Source: Biancaea sappan
Lineage: Eukaryota > Streptophyta > Magnoliopsida > Fabales > Fabaceae
Assembly (NCBI GenBank): GCA_037074585.1
Contig: CM073492.1
Coordinates: 20,691,001 to 20,755,000, forward strand
Direction of reading: 5' to 3'
Length of the DNA stretch: 64,000 nucleotides
Within the stretch, counting starts at the first letter, position 1. Each line of letters opens with the position of its first letter. This document shows positions 1 through 10,900 of the stretch, piece after piece. The position numbers were made by a program, and so were the translations under genes. The notes under the pieces were generated by a model. That model ran no database searches, was not told the DNA's origin, and saw only the letters and a list, made by a program, of their open reading frames with translations.

Positions 1-82
1 ATCTGACTGCTCTGATCTTCCGATTCTTTGCGGAGAGGAGATATAAAGGAAGCCGGGAGTTTGAAAAATAAACCATATATAT

Positions 83-168
83 TGGGCCGCATTCCTGGGC
101 CGCACCCATTCACATGCTCATGGATCGGGAGATGAGATAGTGGGCCTGGGTCCATCCAGATATGGGCC
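83..168. promoter_or_regulatory. TGGGCC (site II) cluster, probable promoter of a gene off the left edge
   Basis: Four TGGGCC hexamers lie at 83-88, 96-101, 141-146 and 163-168, the last one palindromic (GGGCCC core). TGGGCY 'site II' elements are known TCP-binding promoter motifs enriched at plant housekeeping and ribosomal genes. No gene starts to the right for over 4 kb, so I infer that the cluster serves a gene transcribed leftward out of the window. No coding sequence is visible in bases 1-60. Confidence 0.4.
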
Positions 169-1100
169 CACTGACAGCTGTAATTACCTCACCTAAACGC
201 ATCCACCATTTTATGTGCATTATCATTATATATAATTCCAACTAATACATCAATTTTCAAATCACGTGTCTACGTCTGAGTTTCACTACACTCTCCAGAG
301 GTGTCATTTTCACTACTTTCTCGCGCAAACATGGATTGGATCCTCCTATTCCTATTCCGATATATGCGCGAATCTTCATCTGGAATTTTTCTATCCACTT
401 TCCTTTCCTGTATCTTCAATTCCTTTTCTTCTTCACAATCTTTCACGCGCCTATTCCTGGTCAATATGTAAAACAAAGCACCTTCTTTTTAGAAAAATTA
501 ATAAATAAAGTAAGGATTTACATTTATCAAATTACTCACATTTTTACCGCTAAAACATCATCTCGTCAGTTAGAACTTAGAAGCGCTTCGTCACTTCACG
601 AACCTCTCCATTAATCTTATTCAAAACAAGTTAGAGTCATATAATTAAAAATTTATTTATAAATTTTGAACTCAAGACGTTATTTTACTTAAAAACTTAT
701 CAAATCAGCTCGTCTTATATATATATATATATAGTTTGCTTCGCCATACAAAAGCAAATGTAGAGGACACGTACGATACAAAGGATATACAAGTGGACAG
801 CCCTTTTTATTTCCGCAGAGACGAGGAAGGTAGGGACGACGGCATGAGATGAGACATTAATATAAATACATATATAGGACTGGACTACCAAATAGCATAA
901 TCTAAAAGAGGTATTTAAGAATTATAATATGTAGCGATTTGTTTCCATTTTTGGCACAGTGCTAGTTCAGTGTAATCACAACAAGTAGATGATGTTTTAC
1001 TATTTATTGGTTCCCACCACTCCTAGTGTGGGCCTACATATCTATATATAGGGGAGGAAGAGTAGAGTATTGTAGTGTACTGTCTACCCCTTAGGCTATC

Positions 1101-1125
1101 TATATATATATATATATATATATAT
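1101..1125. repeat. (TA)n microsatellite
   Basis: An uninterrupted TA run of 25 bases. A shorter run lies at 716-733. Confidence 0.9.
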
Positions 1126-2220
1126 GTTCTGTGGGTTTTGGGATTCCAATATGCTTCCTTACTCCAAGTGGAACTCAACAGTGAACGAGATTCTTGCCAT
1201 TTATGACACTCCAGTTTTTTAAATCAACTTTTCCACCTTTGCTCTCTTTTGCTCTCCCTTACCGAACCATTGACCACAGTTTCACTACCAACACTACAAC
1301 TCTGTAAGACATTGATTTCAATATACAGTTCCTATTAGGTGGGTTACCTTGTCCACGTCGATGCAACTTTAGCTTAAACTTAAAACTCAAAACTAGTAAA
1401 GGACGACCACATAATAAAGATATTGAGAGAAAGCAAAGGAATAAAGATATTGATCTTCCGAGAGTTCCCACTAGGTATTTGTCATTCCCATTGTTTGGTC
1501 AATGTATGTGTCCGATACTTGATGCTGATAGGTGAGTTAGAAGTATACAATGACATATATATGCGTATTATTACTAAGTTATTTCAAGTTTTAATTATAT
1601 GTATTACTTCTAATTGAAAGTATCTGATAAAGTAGTACGTAACCATCTAAATCAACTTCCATTTCTGTGTGTAATAATATAAACATATCTAGACAGTACA
1701 AACTAGCTTTTGATTGATAATCAGTAAAATGTTCCTGCAGCACAAGAATCCTATGTGGAAATTAATTAAGGATGATTACTGTAGTCATTTTTATAAGCCG
1801 GAAACCTCATAAGAACCATCGGAACACCGCGATACGCTTCCTTTCATCGTATGACCTATATTAAGCAACATTTTTATCAAGTTAATAGGGATCTGGCCAT
1901 CTGGGGACCCCAAAAAGAAGGGAAAAAAAAAACTACAGTGTGCATATCCTTAGCTTAGGTTAACTAGATAGTTTGCTATTTATTTATTATTTGTTTTTTC
2001 GTGTTTCCAATATTTCTGCTTAAAATGTATAAGCGCAATTCCCTGGGAAAAAATGTTGAATTTAAAATCATATAAAAGTTGTTGGACTTGACGCAATTCA
2101 CATAAGAAAATGATGAATAAACAACTTATTTGGTGATAAAAGATTGTAATTGTCTTATTTAATTAATGAAACATCGATTGAATAATTATATTTATCTTAA
2201 TTTAATTTTTTTAAAAAAAC

Positions 2221-2388
2221 CAAACTTATATTTGTTATATCTCAAATTTTTCGTTAACAAAGATCATTTCAATATATAGAGTTAAAAAATTAAAACAAAT
2301 TGGAAAGAATCAAACCTATATTTGTTATATATCAATTTTTTGTTAAAAAAGATCATTTCAATAAATAGAGTTATAAAATTAAAATAAA
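2221..2388. repeat. Imperfect tandem duplication, unit about 90 bp
   Basis: The block starting CAAACTTATATTTG at 2221 recurs as CAAACCTATATTTG at 2311. The two copies continue in parallel through 'GATCATTTCAAT.. ATAGAGTTA' to about 2388, with scattered substitutions and small indels. No coding content is seen. Confidence 0.8.
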
Positions 2389-2403
2389 CATAATTTTTAT
2401 AAA

Positions 2404-2533
2404 TTAAATTAAGACACTTAATTTTAGACTAGCTCAATAATTTAATTCCAAAAAATAGTAAATTATTGTTTTGCTCTATGAAATATTACAATTTTTTAAT
2501 TTATTCATTAAGAAATTAAGTGTCTTAATTTAA
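2404..2533. repeat. Perfect 21-bp inverted repeat, possible small MITE
   Basis: Bases 2404-2424 are the exact reverse complement of 2513-2533 (core TTAAGACACTTAA / TTAAGTGTCTTAA), separated by 88 bp. This fits a short miniature inverted-repeat element, but no clear target-site duplication was found. Confidence 0.5.
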
Positions 2534-3660
2534 TATTTAAATATTATATTTATATCAAATTTATTTATTTTTATTGTTAAATTGTAAATTTTACTTTGAC
2601 AACAATTACGTTTAGTTGCTATAATTGAGCTATGGAAATTGGAATAGGAATCGTAATGGAAATGAGAATTAGAATCTTATTCTTATTCTCATATTTGGTT
2701 AGGCATGAAAATGAATAGAAAAATAATTTATTTTCCTTTTTTGGTTGTAAGAATTTATTAGAATAGAAATGAATTGTAAGAAAATTACTATATAAGTATT
2801 ATATAAAAAAAACTGGTAAATACATTGAATAAAGAAATTGAATATAATATTTTTAATATATTACACAATATTAAATATTGTATATAAGACACGTCAAAAG
2901 TAAAATTTATGGCAATCGTTCATAGTTATAATTAATAATTAATAAATTATTAATATTTTAAATAATATTTTAATAACAAAATATATGAAATATTTTTAAA
3001 TATATTTTGACCACAGTATGGATTAAGTTCTTTACTCACAACTCAACTCCAAAATATGCAAGTTACGTGCATATTTGAAGTTTTAACAATTTTTTAGTAA
3101 ATTGAGTGTTTTTTTTAAATTTTCTGGAAGATACAGCATGCTTATTAATCTTTACAATTAAATAAAGTTGATTATTTATTTATTTTATCTACTCTTGTAA
3201 AAATATTCTTTGCACTTAATTTTGTTTATCTTTACTAATAAATAATTTAAAACCCAAAAAATATAAATTATAACCTGATAAGTCACACAATCTAATATAA
3301 TGAAGATGTCAACAAAAATTATATTATAATAAACTAACTATATTATTCAAATAATACATGAAAATTAATAAAAAACAATTTATTAAAATAGAAAACGAGC
3401 ACACAAATTAAAAGAAAATTTTAATGCCAAGATAAATGTTATATGTACCCTAGAGCTTAGGGATCCATATTCTCTCTTTTCAAGGGAATGTGAATTTCAA
3501 CATTTAAACATGAAAATATTGACAATTACTTAATAAAAAAATAATTAAATTAAAATAAATATATTATTTTAAAAATTAAATTAACGATAAATTAATGGCA
3601 TTGGACCTTTTTTAAAAACTAAATTAAAAATTCAGTCTTAAAAAAAAAAAAAGGATGTAG

Positions 3661-4405
3661 TAAACGCGCTTGTGTTAGTAGGGTGGACATAAATTAAGTG
3701 AAGAGCGTTATTAAATGGTCCTCATCATCATCACTGCGCACTGCCAAACTTTGTCCTGTTCTAGCCACAAGAGCACCTCCTTACCTCTCCTTCTACCACT
3801 TAACCCTCGGTCCCTTCCCTTGACTCTCTCTCACAACAAAAATTATTAAATATCCCATCTTCACTCTCTCTCACTTATCGTACTATTTAACTCTCAGTTC
3901 GCTTGCGCTTTTCTGCCTACTTTATCTGATCACTCTAACCCCTCTTTCACCCTTTTCCCTCACCCTCTCTTCCCAACGCTCCCTCCTCAACCTCTTCCTT
4001 CCTTCATATTCATCACCTCCCAACAACTTCCTTCTCATGCTTCCCGAATGGATCCTATGTCTATACACGAGACTCTCTTACAGCTTGCATCCCTTCACAC
4101 TGCTTGCTTTCTCATAGTAGTCTGATCTTCCTCTTTTCTCAGGTACTCTCTCACCCCCATCCAACAAGTCACACCGTCTGTTAGCTAGCCTGTCTGTCTC
4201 TGCGCATGATATATGTATACACGCACACAAACACACCGTTCTCACTCTGATCATATATATATCACAAAACAAGAAAGGCAGGAATAGGAAGAAAACCCTA
4301 GAAGAAGAAGGACCAAGAACCGAGGAAGCATTTCAAAATTGGTAAACATTTATATCCTCCTCCTGCCTGCCCTAACTTCAAGATCTATCTAGCTAACCGA
4401 TCCTA
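3661..4405 (+). promoter_or_regulatory. Promoter and 5' leader of the ALOG gene
   Basis: Base composition changes from AT-rich to pyrimidine-rich, with repeated CTCTCTC tracts at about 3820-3990 and 4140-4200. Pyrimidine patches of this kind are common near plant core promoters and in leaders. No single TATA box stands out; the TATTTAA near 3885 is the best candidate. The leader may contain an intron, since CAG/GTACTC occurs near 4140, but I could not fix an acceptor. Confidence 0.35.
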
Positions 4406-4900
4406 ATGGAGTTGGATTCAGAACCGTCGAGGTCGTCACCGGCGAAAGGGAGCCGGTACGAGAACCAGAAGAGGAGGGACTGGAACACCTTCTGCCAGTA
4501 CCTCCGTAACCACCGTCCTCCTCTCTCCCTCGCCATGTGCAGTGGCGCTCACGTGCTCGAATTCCTGAGGTACCTCGACCAGTTCGGGAAGACCAAGGTC
4601 CACACTCACTCCTGCCCCTTCTTCGGCCTCCCGAACCCTCCGGCCGCCTGCCCCTGCCCCCTCCGGCAGGCCTGGGGCAGCCTCGACGCCCTCGTCGGCC
4701 GCCTCCGCGCCGCCTTCGAGGAGAACGGAGGGAGGCCGGAGTCGAATCCTTTTGCCGCTCCGCCGGTGAGGCTTTACTTGCGAGAGGTTCGGGATTTTCA
4801 GTCCAAGTCGAGAGGGGTGTCCTATGACAAGAAGCGCAAGAGGCCTAAACCTACTCCTTCTTCTGCTTCTACTTCGTCTGCTTCTACTACTACTGCTTGA
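4406..4900 (+). CDS. LSH: ALOG-domain (LIGHT-DEPENDENT SHORT HYPOCOTYLS-like) transcription factor
   Basis: Complete single-exon frame of 164 aa. The ALOG domain spans about residues 16-140. It opens with RYENQKRRDWNTF, continues with the helix block HVLEFLRYLDQFGKTKVH and the zinc-ribbon insertion (H66, C70, C82, C84), then CPLRQAWGSLDAL and LYLREVRD. A basic nuclear localisation signal, KKRKR (142-146), and a short low-complexity Ser/Thr/Pro tail follow. ALOG proteins are plant nuclear DNA-binding factors, derived from a tyrosine-recombinase DNA-binding domain, that act in light growth responses and at organ boundaries. The RNHRPPLSL...CSGAHV wording is closest, from memory, to the LSH5/LSH6 branch, but the paralogue is not certain. 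The ATG precedes the whole domain and opens a GC-rich coding island inside AT-rich flanks. The position normally Arg before CSGAHV is Met44 here. Confidence 0.95.
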   Translation: MELDSEPSRSSPAKGSRYENQKRRDWNTFCQYLRNHRPPLSLAMCSGAHVLEFLRYLDQFGKTKVHTHSCPFFGLPNPPAACPCPLRQAWGSLDALVGRLRAAFEENGGRPESNPFAAPPVRLYLREVRDFQSKSRGVSYDKKRKRPKPTPSSASTSSASTTTA

Positions 4901-5204
4901 TTAGTACATCTTTGTTTATGCTACGGTATATCGATCTTTTTACTTGTTTCCTTCATTATTCACGTTATGTATATTGATCTCTTAATTTCCCATATACCAA
5001 CAATATCTAGTTCAGTGGCTAGCTCTTCTGAACTTGCCATTTTAAGAGGCTTTCTTTCGTTTTCCAAAAGACTTGCCCTTCTAATTGTTCTGTGTTGCCA
5101 CTACCACGACACTTTTCTCCCACCTGTGATTAAGCATTGTTCACTGCTAATACAAGAAATGATGATTATTTATCTGCACTCCGAGTAGATGCTGTGCATT
5201 TATT

Positions 5205-5254
<50 letters not shown>
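5205..5254. repeat. Compound (TA)n(TG)n microsatellite
   Basis: A TA run of about 22 bases passes directly into a TG run of about 28 bases, 300 bp after the ALOG stop codon and so possibly within or just past its 3' UTR. Confidence 0.9.
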
Positions 5255-5257
<3 letters not shown>

Positions 5258-6488
5258 CACATGTATATATGCACTTGAATGCTGAATCGAATCTTGAATC
5301 TTGAATCCTTCTTCTGAGTAGTGGAAATTAGTCAATTACAATGCTTATTCAACATTATTTTAGACTCTTCGAGGATAAGGTGTGGGATATGCCATGCCTG
5401 CCACTACATATGGCTTCTAATGTCATGTATAATATCCATATTTGCTGCACATAATTAAACTAGTAAGCTACTCTATTAGGATGGGATGGTTGCACTTTCA
5501 AGGTTAAATGTATATGGTTCTAGTTTCTGGGAATGTTCTTTCTAACTACATATTCGCTTCATATAGATCGATCGTTCTAAGTTTCTAATTTTCTAACATA
5601 TAAATTTTAGGTCAGTCAAGCTTACTTTACCTCACATACAGACTCATTTTTGTGTTTTCGTCGTTCAGTGCAGCCACTCTTATCCAAATGGAAGAAAAGT
5701 TTATCACAATTAAGCATGTATATGTGCTCGAGGTTAATTAAACTCAAGTGTAGCTATATCTGTATTATATCAATAGAGGATAGAATATGGCTAGAGCAAT
5801 GGTCAACTAGCTAATTAATTGAATTGACAAAGAAACTAACATTGGGTAAGTGGAAATCTCACGAGGCTAATATTACAAGGATTGGTCAAATGTGGTTAGG
5901 TATATTTTAGAGTAAAGATGATCTTGGGAGATCTGTATCAATTACACAAAAAGACAAAGCCTAGATCATCTTCTCTATTATAGATGCTGGCTATAAATGG
6001 GCACTGCCGCTGGCTTACTTATGTTGTTATTTGAATAGAAGAATAAATTTTGAAGGCATTGTCAAGCAGGGGAGGCTATTTGCCTAATCATAGCCCCTAT
6101 TCCTTGAACAGCGACTTTTTACTTATGCTCAAAATGACTCTGCATGGTAGGATTGTCGTCATTGTGTATGTGGGAATATCTATTTTGTTCATCATAGGGA
6201 AGACTGGAAGAGTGAGAAGCTCTTTATTCAAATACAATATCTAGCTACTCACTGTCACTGGATTTATAATAACTTCTTGGTGGATATAGAATAAACATTA
6301 TTTAATTGAGCTTTAAATTAGGAGAAAAACTAAAGGTCATGCCATCATGATGCTTATTGTCTCTTTTTATTGTCCTAATTGTGAATCTGTGATGATCTCA
6401 GTAATTAAAAATAAAAAAGAAACTGAAAAAGAAAGTGGGATGCGTATCTTGGCCTATATTTGTTGCCTTTTTACTAAGCTTGAGTTTT

Positions 6489-6948
6489 GTTTTATTCCCA
6501 CTTACTTTGTCCCATGATTCTATGTATACCATCTGAGCGACATTTTTTTTTTCCTCTTACATTAGCATTTTTATTTACTAGATATTATAATTATATAAGA
6601 AAACTTTTATTTTCTTAGTCCAAAGATAAACATATATATCCTCTCGCGTCTCTCCTATAAGTGTTAATTTCTATCATATGCGTAATTTTGGTTTACTTGG
6701 CATGAAAAAGCTGGTTACTTAAAAAGTTTTATTCCCACTTACTTTATCCCAAGATTCTATGTATACCATCTAAGCGACATTTTTTTTCCTCCTACATTAG
6801 CATTTTTAATTACTTGATATTATAATTATATAAGAAAACTTTTATTTTCTTAATCAAAAGATATATCCTCTCTCGTCTCTCCTATAAGTGTTAATTTCTA
6901 TCGTATGCGTAGCTTTGGTTTACTTGGCATGAAAAAGTTGGTTACTTG
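6489..6948. repeat. Tandem duplication of about 235 bp
   Basis: The block beginning TTTTATTCCCACTTACTTT at 6489 and ending near AAAAAGCTGGTTACTT at about 6720 is repeated from about 6728 to 6948 with roughly 5-10% substitutions and small indels by eye. Both copies carry the same internal landmarks (TCTATGTATACCATCT, TCTCTCCTATAAGTGTT, GGTTTACTTGGCATGAA). No coding potential is seen. Confidence 0.9.
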
Positions 6949-7560
6949 AAAAGAAAAAAATGAGTGCCTAATTAAATAGCCCGTTGCAGCGTTTTCATCT
7001 GCCTCTCTTCTGTTATTATGCCTCCTCTCACAGAACCCTGCCTTGAAATAGATATATGGAAGACGGAAGGTCGGATTAAGTTGGAAATTGGTTTCAAGGC
7101 TAAAATTATTTTGTGGTTCCTTATTAACTAGCTAGTTAGCGAGAGTCGTTGCATATAAACTATATATATGATGAGCTTTTAATAACTTAAATTTTAGGAT
7201 AAAACGTAAGTGTAGCTTTATAGTTTTGTTAATAAAAATATAGCAAATGTATTATTTTCAGGAGTAAGTATATGGTTCTTGTAATTCAGTATCACTATCA
7301 CATAACTATGCCCAAAAAATGAATTTTACATGCCAAAATTTTCTTTAAAAAATGATAATAAAGCTATAAAAAATTGTCTTTGTTAAATCTTAACACATTT
7401 TCCTCTTCAAAATTAGTCCACTTTACTTTGAATATACTCATTCAATTTTTCTTGAGTAACTCCGCGAATATCCCACATATATGATAGAATTTGATGATGT
7501 TCTAGGTTAGAATTAAACAATACTAAATTAGGAGGTATAAATATTCAGTAATGAGGCCGA

Positions 7561-7586
7561 TATATATATATATATATATATATATA
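7561..7586. repeat. (TA)n microsatellite
   Basis: Uninterrupted TA run of 26 bases. Confidence 0.9.
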
Positions 7587-8645
7587 GGTGTGCTGTAAGT
7601 GGTAGGAATTAAAGCATTGAAAATCACTGAAATTTAACAAGGGATTTCAATCAAAAGATGAATACCCTCTCATCTGACCAATATTACACAGAGAGAAACA
7701 TGCATGTCAGATTCTTGTGATGACGCAGACAATAATATATAACATTATAACTGATGCTTCCGGCACTGGAAAAAGGAAAAAGCAAAGGAATTAATGAGAA
7801 CGCAGAGGGAATGAAGGGAAGATATTCAAATATATGTTTGCCTATTTAAACACATTGATGTTTTTAACTCTTATTTCCTTTCTATAGTATTCGTGCTTCT
7901 CTGGCTGTATTGATCACCAGACACAGTTAAGGATTTACCAGTTAGTTTTGACAGTACATATATACCATTCTATCATCTATTATCCATCTGTACATATATA
8001 TATACAGACAGTACATATATGTATACACACACTAATGTTATATTTTTATAGTCTAATCTTATTGGAATAATTAAATTATAATTAAATCTGATCAATAAAT
8101 ATGAAATACTAGTTGTCCTTTTTAGTTTTCTTTTAATTTGACGGATTGGACTCCCTTCTTTTAGTTAAGGAAGCTACATGATATGCTTACATTTATTGAA
8201 TGACCGTAGACATATCATAGAGCTAAAAAATTTCTTTAGTTAAGAAGGGGTTCCAAATTCCCGTTTGACCTGTGAATGTTTCGGTCGGAATAATGAAGAA
8301 ACCTAAGTGGAAACTACAAACTAGAAAACTTGAGTCTGGAGCTAACTAGCTATACATATATACGTAAATAGGTGTAATGTGAGTTCCTCCATTGAGGGGG
8401 TGTTGAATCACGTGTTGATATCTCGATTGATGTTTCAGGCGTCTGTCAGTTCTCACAGTGTTTAAGAAAGCAACGCTATACCTTCATTTTAATTATATAT
8501 ACACATTTTCAAAGCATTTTGATTAGACATTAAAAAGACTACATTCCTTGAAATGGGCCTTTAAGTAATTATGAAATTTCATGTGATGCTCGACGTGTTC
8601 CTCCAATTCAAGCTCTTAACACTTGGGTCTTGAGAAATAGAAACA

Positions 8646-8648
<3 letters not shown>

Positions 8649-8692
<44 letters not shown>
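8649..8692. repeat. (AT)22 microsatellite
   Basis: The longest pure dinucleotide run in the window, 44 bases of AT. Confidence 0.95.
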
Positions 8693-8695
<3 letters not shown>

Positions 8696-9736
8696 ATGAC
8701 TAGAATATTAATTAATTAAACCTCGCACCCAACTTGAAGAGCGTTGAATCTCACAGTGATAAAATAGAAGTCCGACGCAAAAAGGAAGGAATTACAAAGC
8801 CCGCGGCACAAAGTACACCAGTACCCAATAGGACCCCATCAAATTACTAAAATAAAATAATGCCTAACAAAGAATGATTTATATCGGTTTTGCTGAGCAT
8901 CATATCATTCCTATAATTAATGTGCCACCCTTCTCCCTCACACTTTTTAAATTACATTCATTAATCAGTACACTTTTCTACCTGTACAATATTTTATTTC
9001 ATCAAGGAAATTCGTCCAATTAAAATTAATAAATAAGATTTATATAAGATTTATCTAGTCAAATAGTCTTGTTTAATCAAATAAAATGTTGGTTAAACAA
9101 AAAATTTACAGACATTCAATTAAAAAAAACTGATTGAAATATTAGTAATACAGTGAACACATAAAAATTAGGTGCAATTAATTTTACATATTTATTATTA
9201 AATTTGTAAATATAATTATAGTAAATACATAATTTATAAAAATGAATGTATAATTTGTTACAGTTAAACATTATATTGGTCTTTTAAATTTTTTTAAATA
9301 TTATATTTTTAATAAAAGTTTTATAACAAAAATATAATCATTCTCCAAAAGCGATACAATTGTCTAAAAGTGTGTGTTTTTCATTGTTGGAGGGGAGTTG
9401 AGTATAAATGTGTAAATATATACACACACGCATATGCGTGTGTACAAAATGTAAGAATCTCAAAACAGGAACAGGTGGTACAGTCGTTGCTTTCTCTTTT
9501 ATTTTTCCCTTTGACAAAATTTTCATCTTCTTGATACAATTATTGGTTAACTATTCTTTTTATTTGAAGTATAAAGGAGAATTAAGTCCACCGATTCAAT
9601 ACCAAACTCTCATTTGAAAAAAAATAACCTGTTTTAGTTTCAAAATACAACACACTATATATAATTAATGAACAACCAAATTATCTGTGAACAAATTAAC
9701 AATTAGCATTAAAGACATTTCAATACGTGTTCTGTC

Positions 9737-9739
<3 letters not shown>

Positions 9740-9768
<29 letters not shown>
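9740..9768. repeat. (AT)n microsatellite
   Basis: Uninterrupted AT run of about 29 bases. Confidence 0.9.
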
Positions 9769-9770
<2 letters not shown>

Positions 9771-10379
9771 TATTTTTCAATAAAACTTATGCATTAATAT
9801 TTAAGTAATAAGGAACGTAAAAATCTGTTTTGTGAATAATAAGAGAAGGATGTGTCCAATAAATTTAGCTTAAGTGGCATTTTTTTTAAACAAAAATCTT
9901 AAGGTCTTCATAATTTTGTTTTTGAACAATTCCAATATTACATTCTTCATACTCAATTTAGATTTCCGCCAGCTTTTGATTTGGACAGTTGGTTTAGATA
10001 AATCTTATGTTTTTTTTAAAAAAATTATATAATTATTTTAACAAGTTCAATTTTGTATATATTTTTTAAATTAATCATGTAATTTTTAATTAAAAACACA
10101 AAATTAATATAGACTATTAGATGATCTTATCCGATGGTCCAAATAAAAAGTTAAAGGAAATTGTTCTCTTCAACTCTTAAAGAGAATCTATATTTTTTCA
10201 TACTAAATTTTAACACAAATATATTTTTAAAAAATTAAAAAATTAAATCATTTAATTAAATTAAAATAATCTCTTATAAGTTCACATTCCTTAAATAATA
10301 AAGTCTTAATAATTATGACAATTTCCAGTGCACTGTTTTTTCACCTTTTTTTGTCAGATTTTGTGTTTCTTTTTTTATA

Positions 10380-10900
10380 AAGTGTGTGGTGACGAAGTAT
10401 GTTGCAAAGAGAGAGGGAGACTGGGGAAGGGAATAATTAAGAGTAGTTAAGGGTGTGTGATGGACGGTGTCGAGAGGAACAGTGACAAAAAAGATAGGGG
10501 TAGGCTCTAGAGCCTAGGACCGTACGAGAGTCCCGCAATCTACGGTGAAGAGAGAAGAGGGAATGGGATGGGCGACACGTGCAGAGGGAGTGGGGCCCAT
10601 GATCCGCGTGCTCCCACGTGGACAAATGTACTAGATGTCGGCAACAGCAGGGGCATTCCCTTTCTTTGATTTCCTTAATTACCCCTCCAGCTTGAAGTTT
10701 TTACTTTTAAAACCCTCTACCCGTCGTTGAATTCTGTAAGGTGACACAACCACCGTTCCACCACCTTCTTTTTTTTTTAATTAATTAATTAATTAATTTT
10801 GTTTTTTGGGGTCTCCCCCAAGTCCCAACCCAAAGCCCTTTGTGCTTTGATTTCCATCTTTGGCTGCCCACCGATATTACCATTTATGGGATAACCAAGG
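10380..10900. promoter_or_regulatory. GC-richer island with two G-boxes, promoter-like
   Basis: Two CACGTG G-boxes (10576-10581 and 10615-10620, the second as CCACGTGG) flank a TGGGCCC-type palindrome near 10593. An AAAACCCTC telo-box-like motif follows near 10708. These motif classes are typical of plant promoters. No coding sequence is recognisable on either side, so this may drive a non-coding transcript, be a distal element, or be coincidental. Confidence 0.3.

Larger units (their letters stand above)
169..3660. other. AT-rich intergenic region without a recognisable gene
   Basis: No reading frame here resembles a known protein. The region is very AT-rich, with (TA)n runs at 716-733 and 1101-1125, a ~90-bp tandem duplication and a perfect inverted repeat that are listed separately. 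The composition suits ordinary plant intergenic DNA with decayed small transposons. Confidence 0.6.
4901..10379. other. Intergenic region downstream of the ALOG gene
   Basis: No protein-coding gene is recognised in about 5.5 kb. The first few hundred bases should hold the ALOG 3' UTR. The remainder is AT-rich with microsatellites at 5205-5254, 7561-7586, 8649-8692 and 9740-9768, a ~235-bp tandem duplication at 6489-6948, and a 20-bp perfect palindrome of CA/TG repeats centred on CATATG at 9424-9443. Confidence 0.6.

Noticed and set aside
2636..2790. Possible MITE rich in GGAAT/GAAAT repeats
   Set aside because: The wording resembles common plant miniature elements, but I could not define inverted ends or a target duplication.
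4537..4827. Second plus-strand open frame of 96 codons overlapping the ALOG gene
   Set aside because: It is an out-of-frame shadow of the GC-rich ALOG coding sequence; its Arg/Pro-rich translation matches no family.
10437..10625. Minus-strand 62-codon frame over the G-box island
   Set aside because: Low-complexity, His/Ser-rich translation with no family resemblance; the DNA motifs there look regulatory rather than coding.
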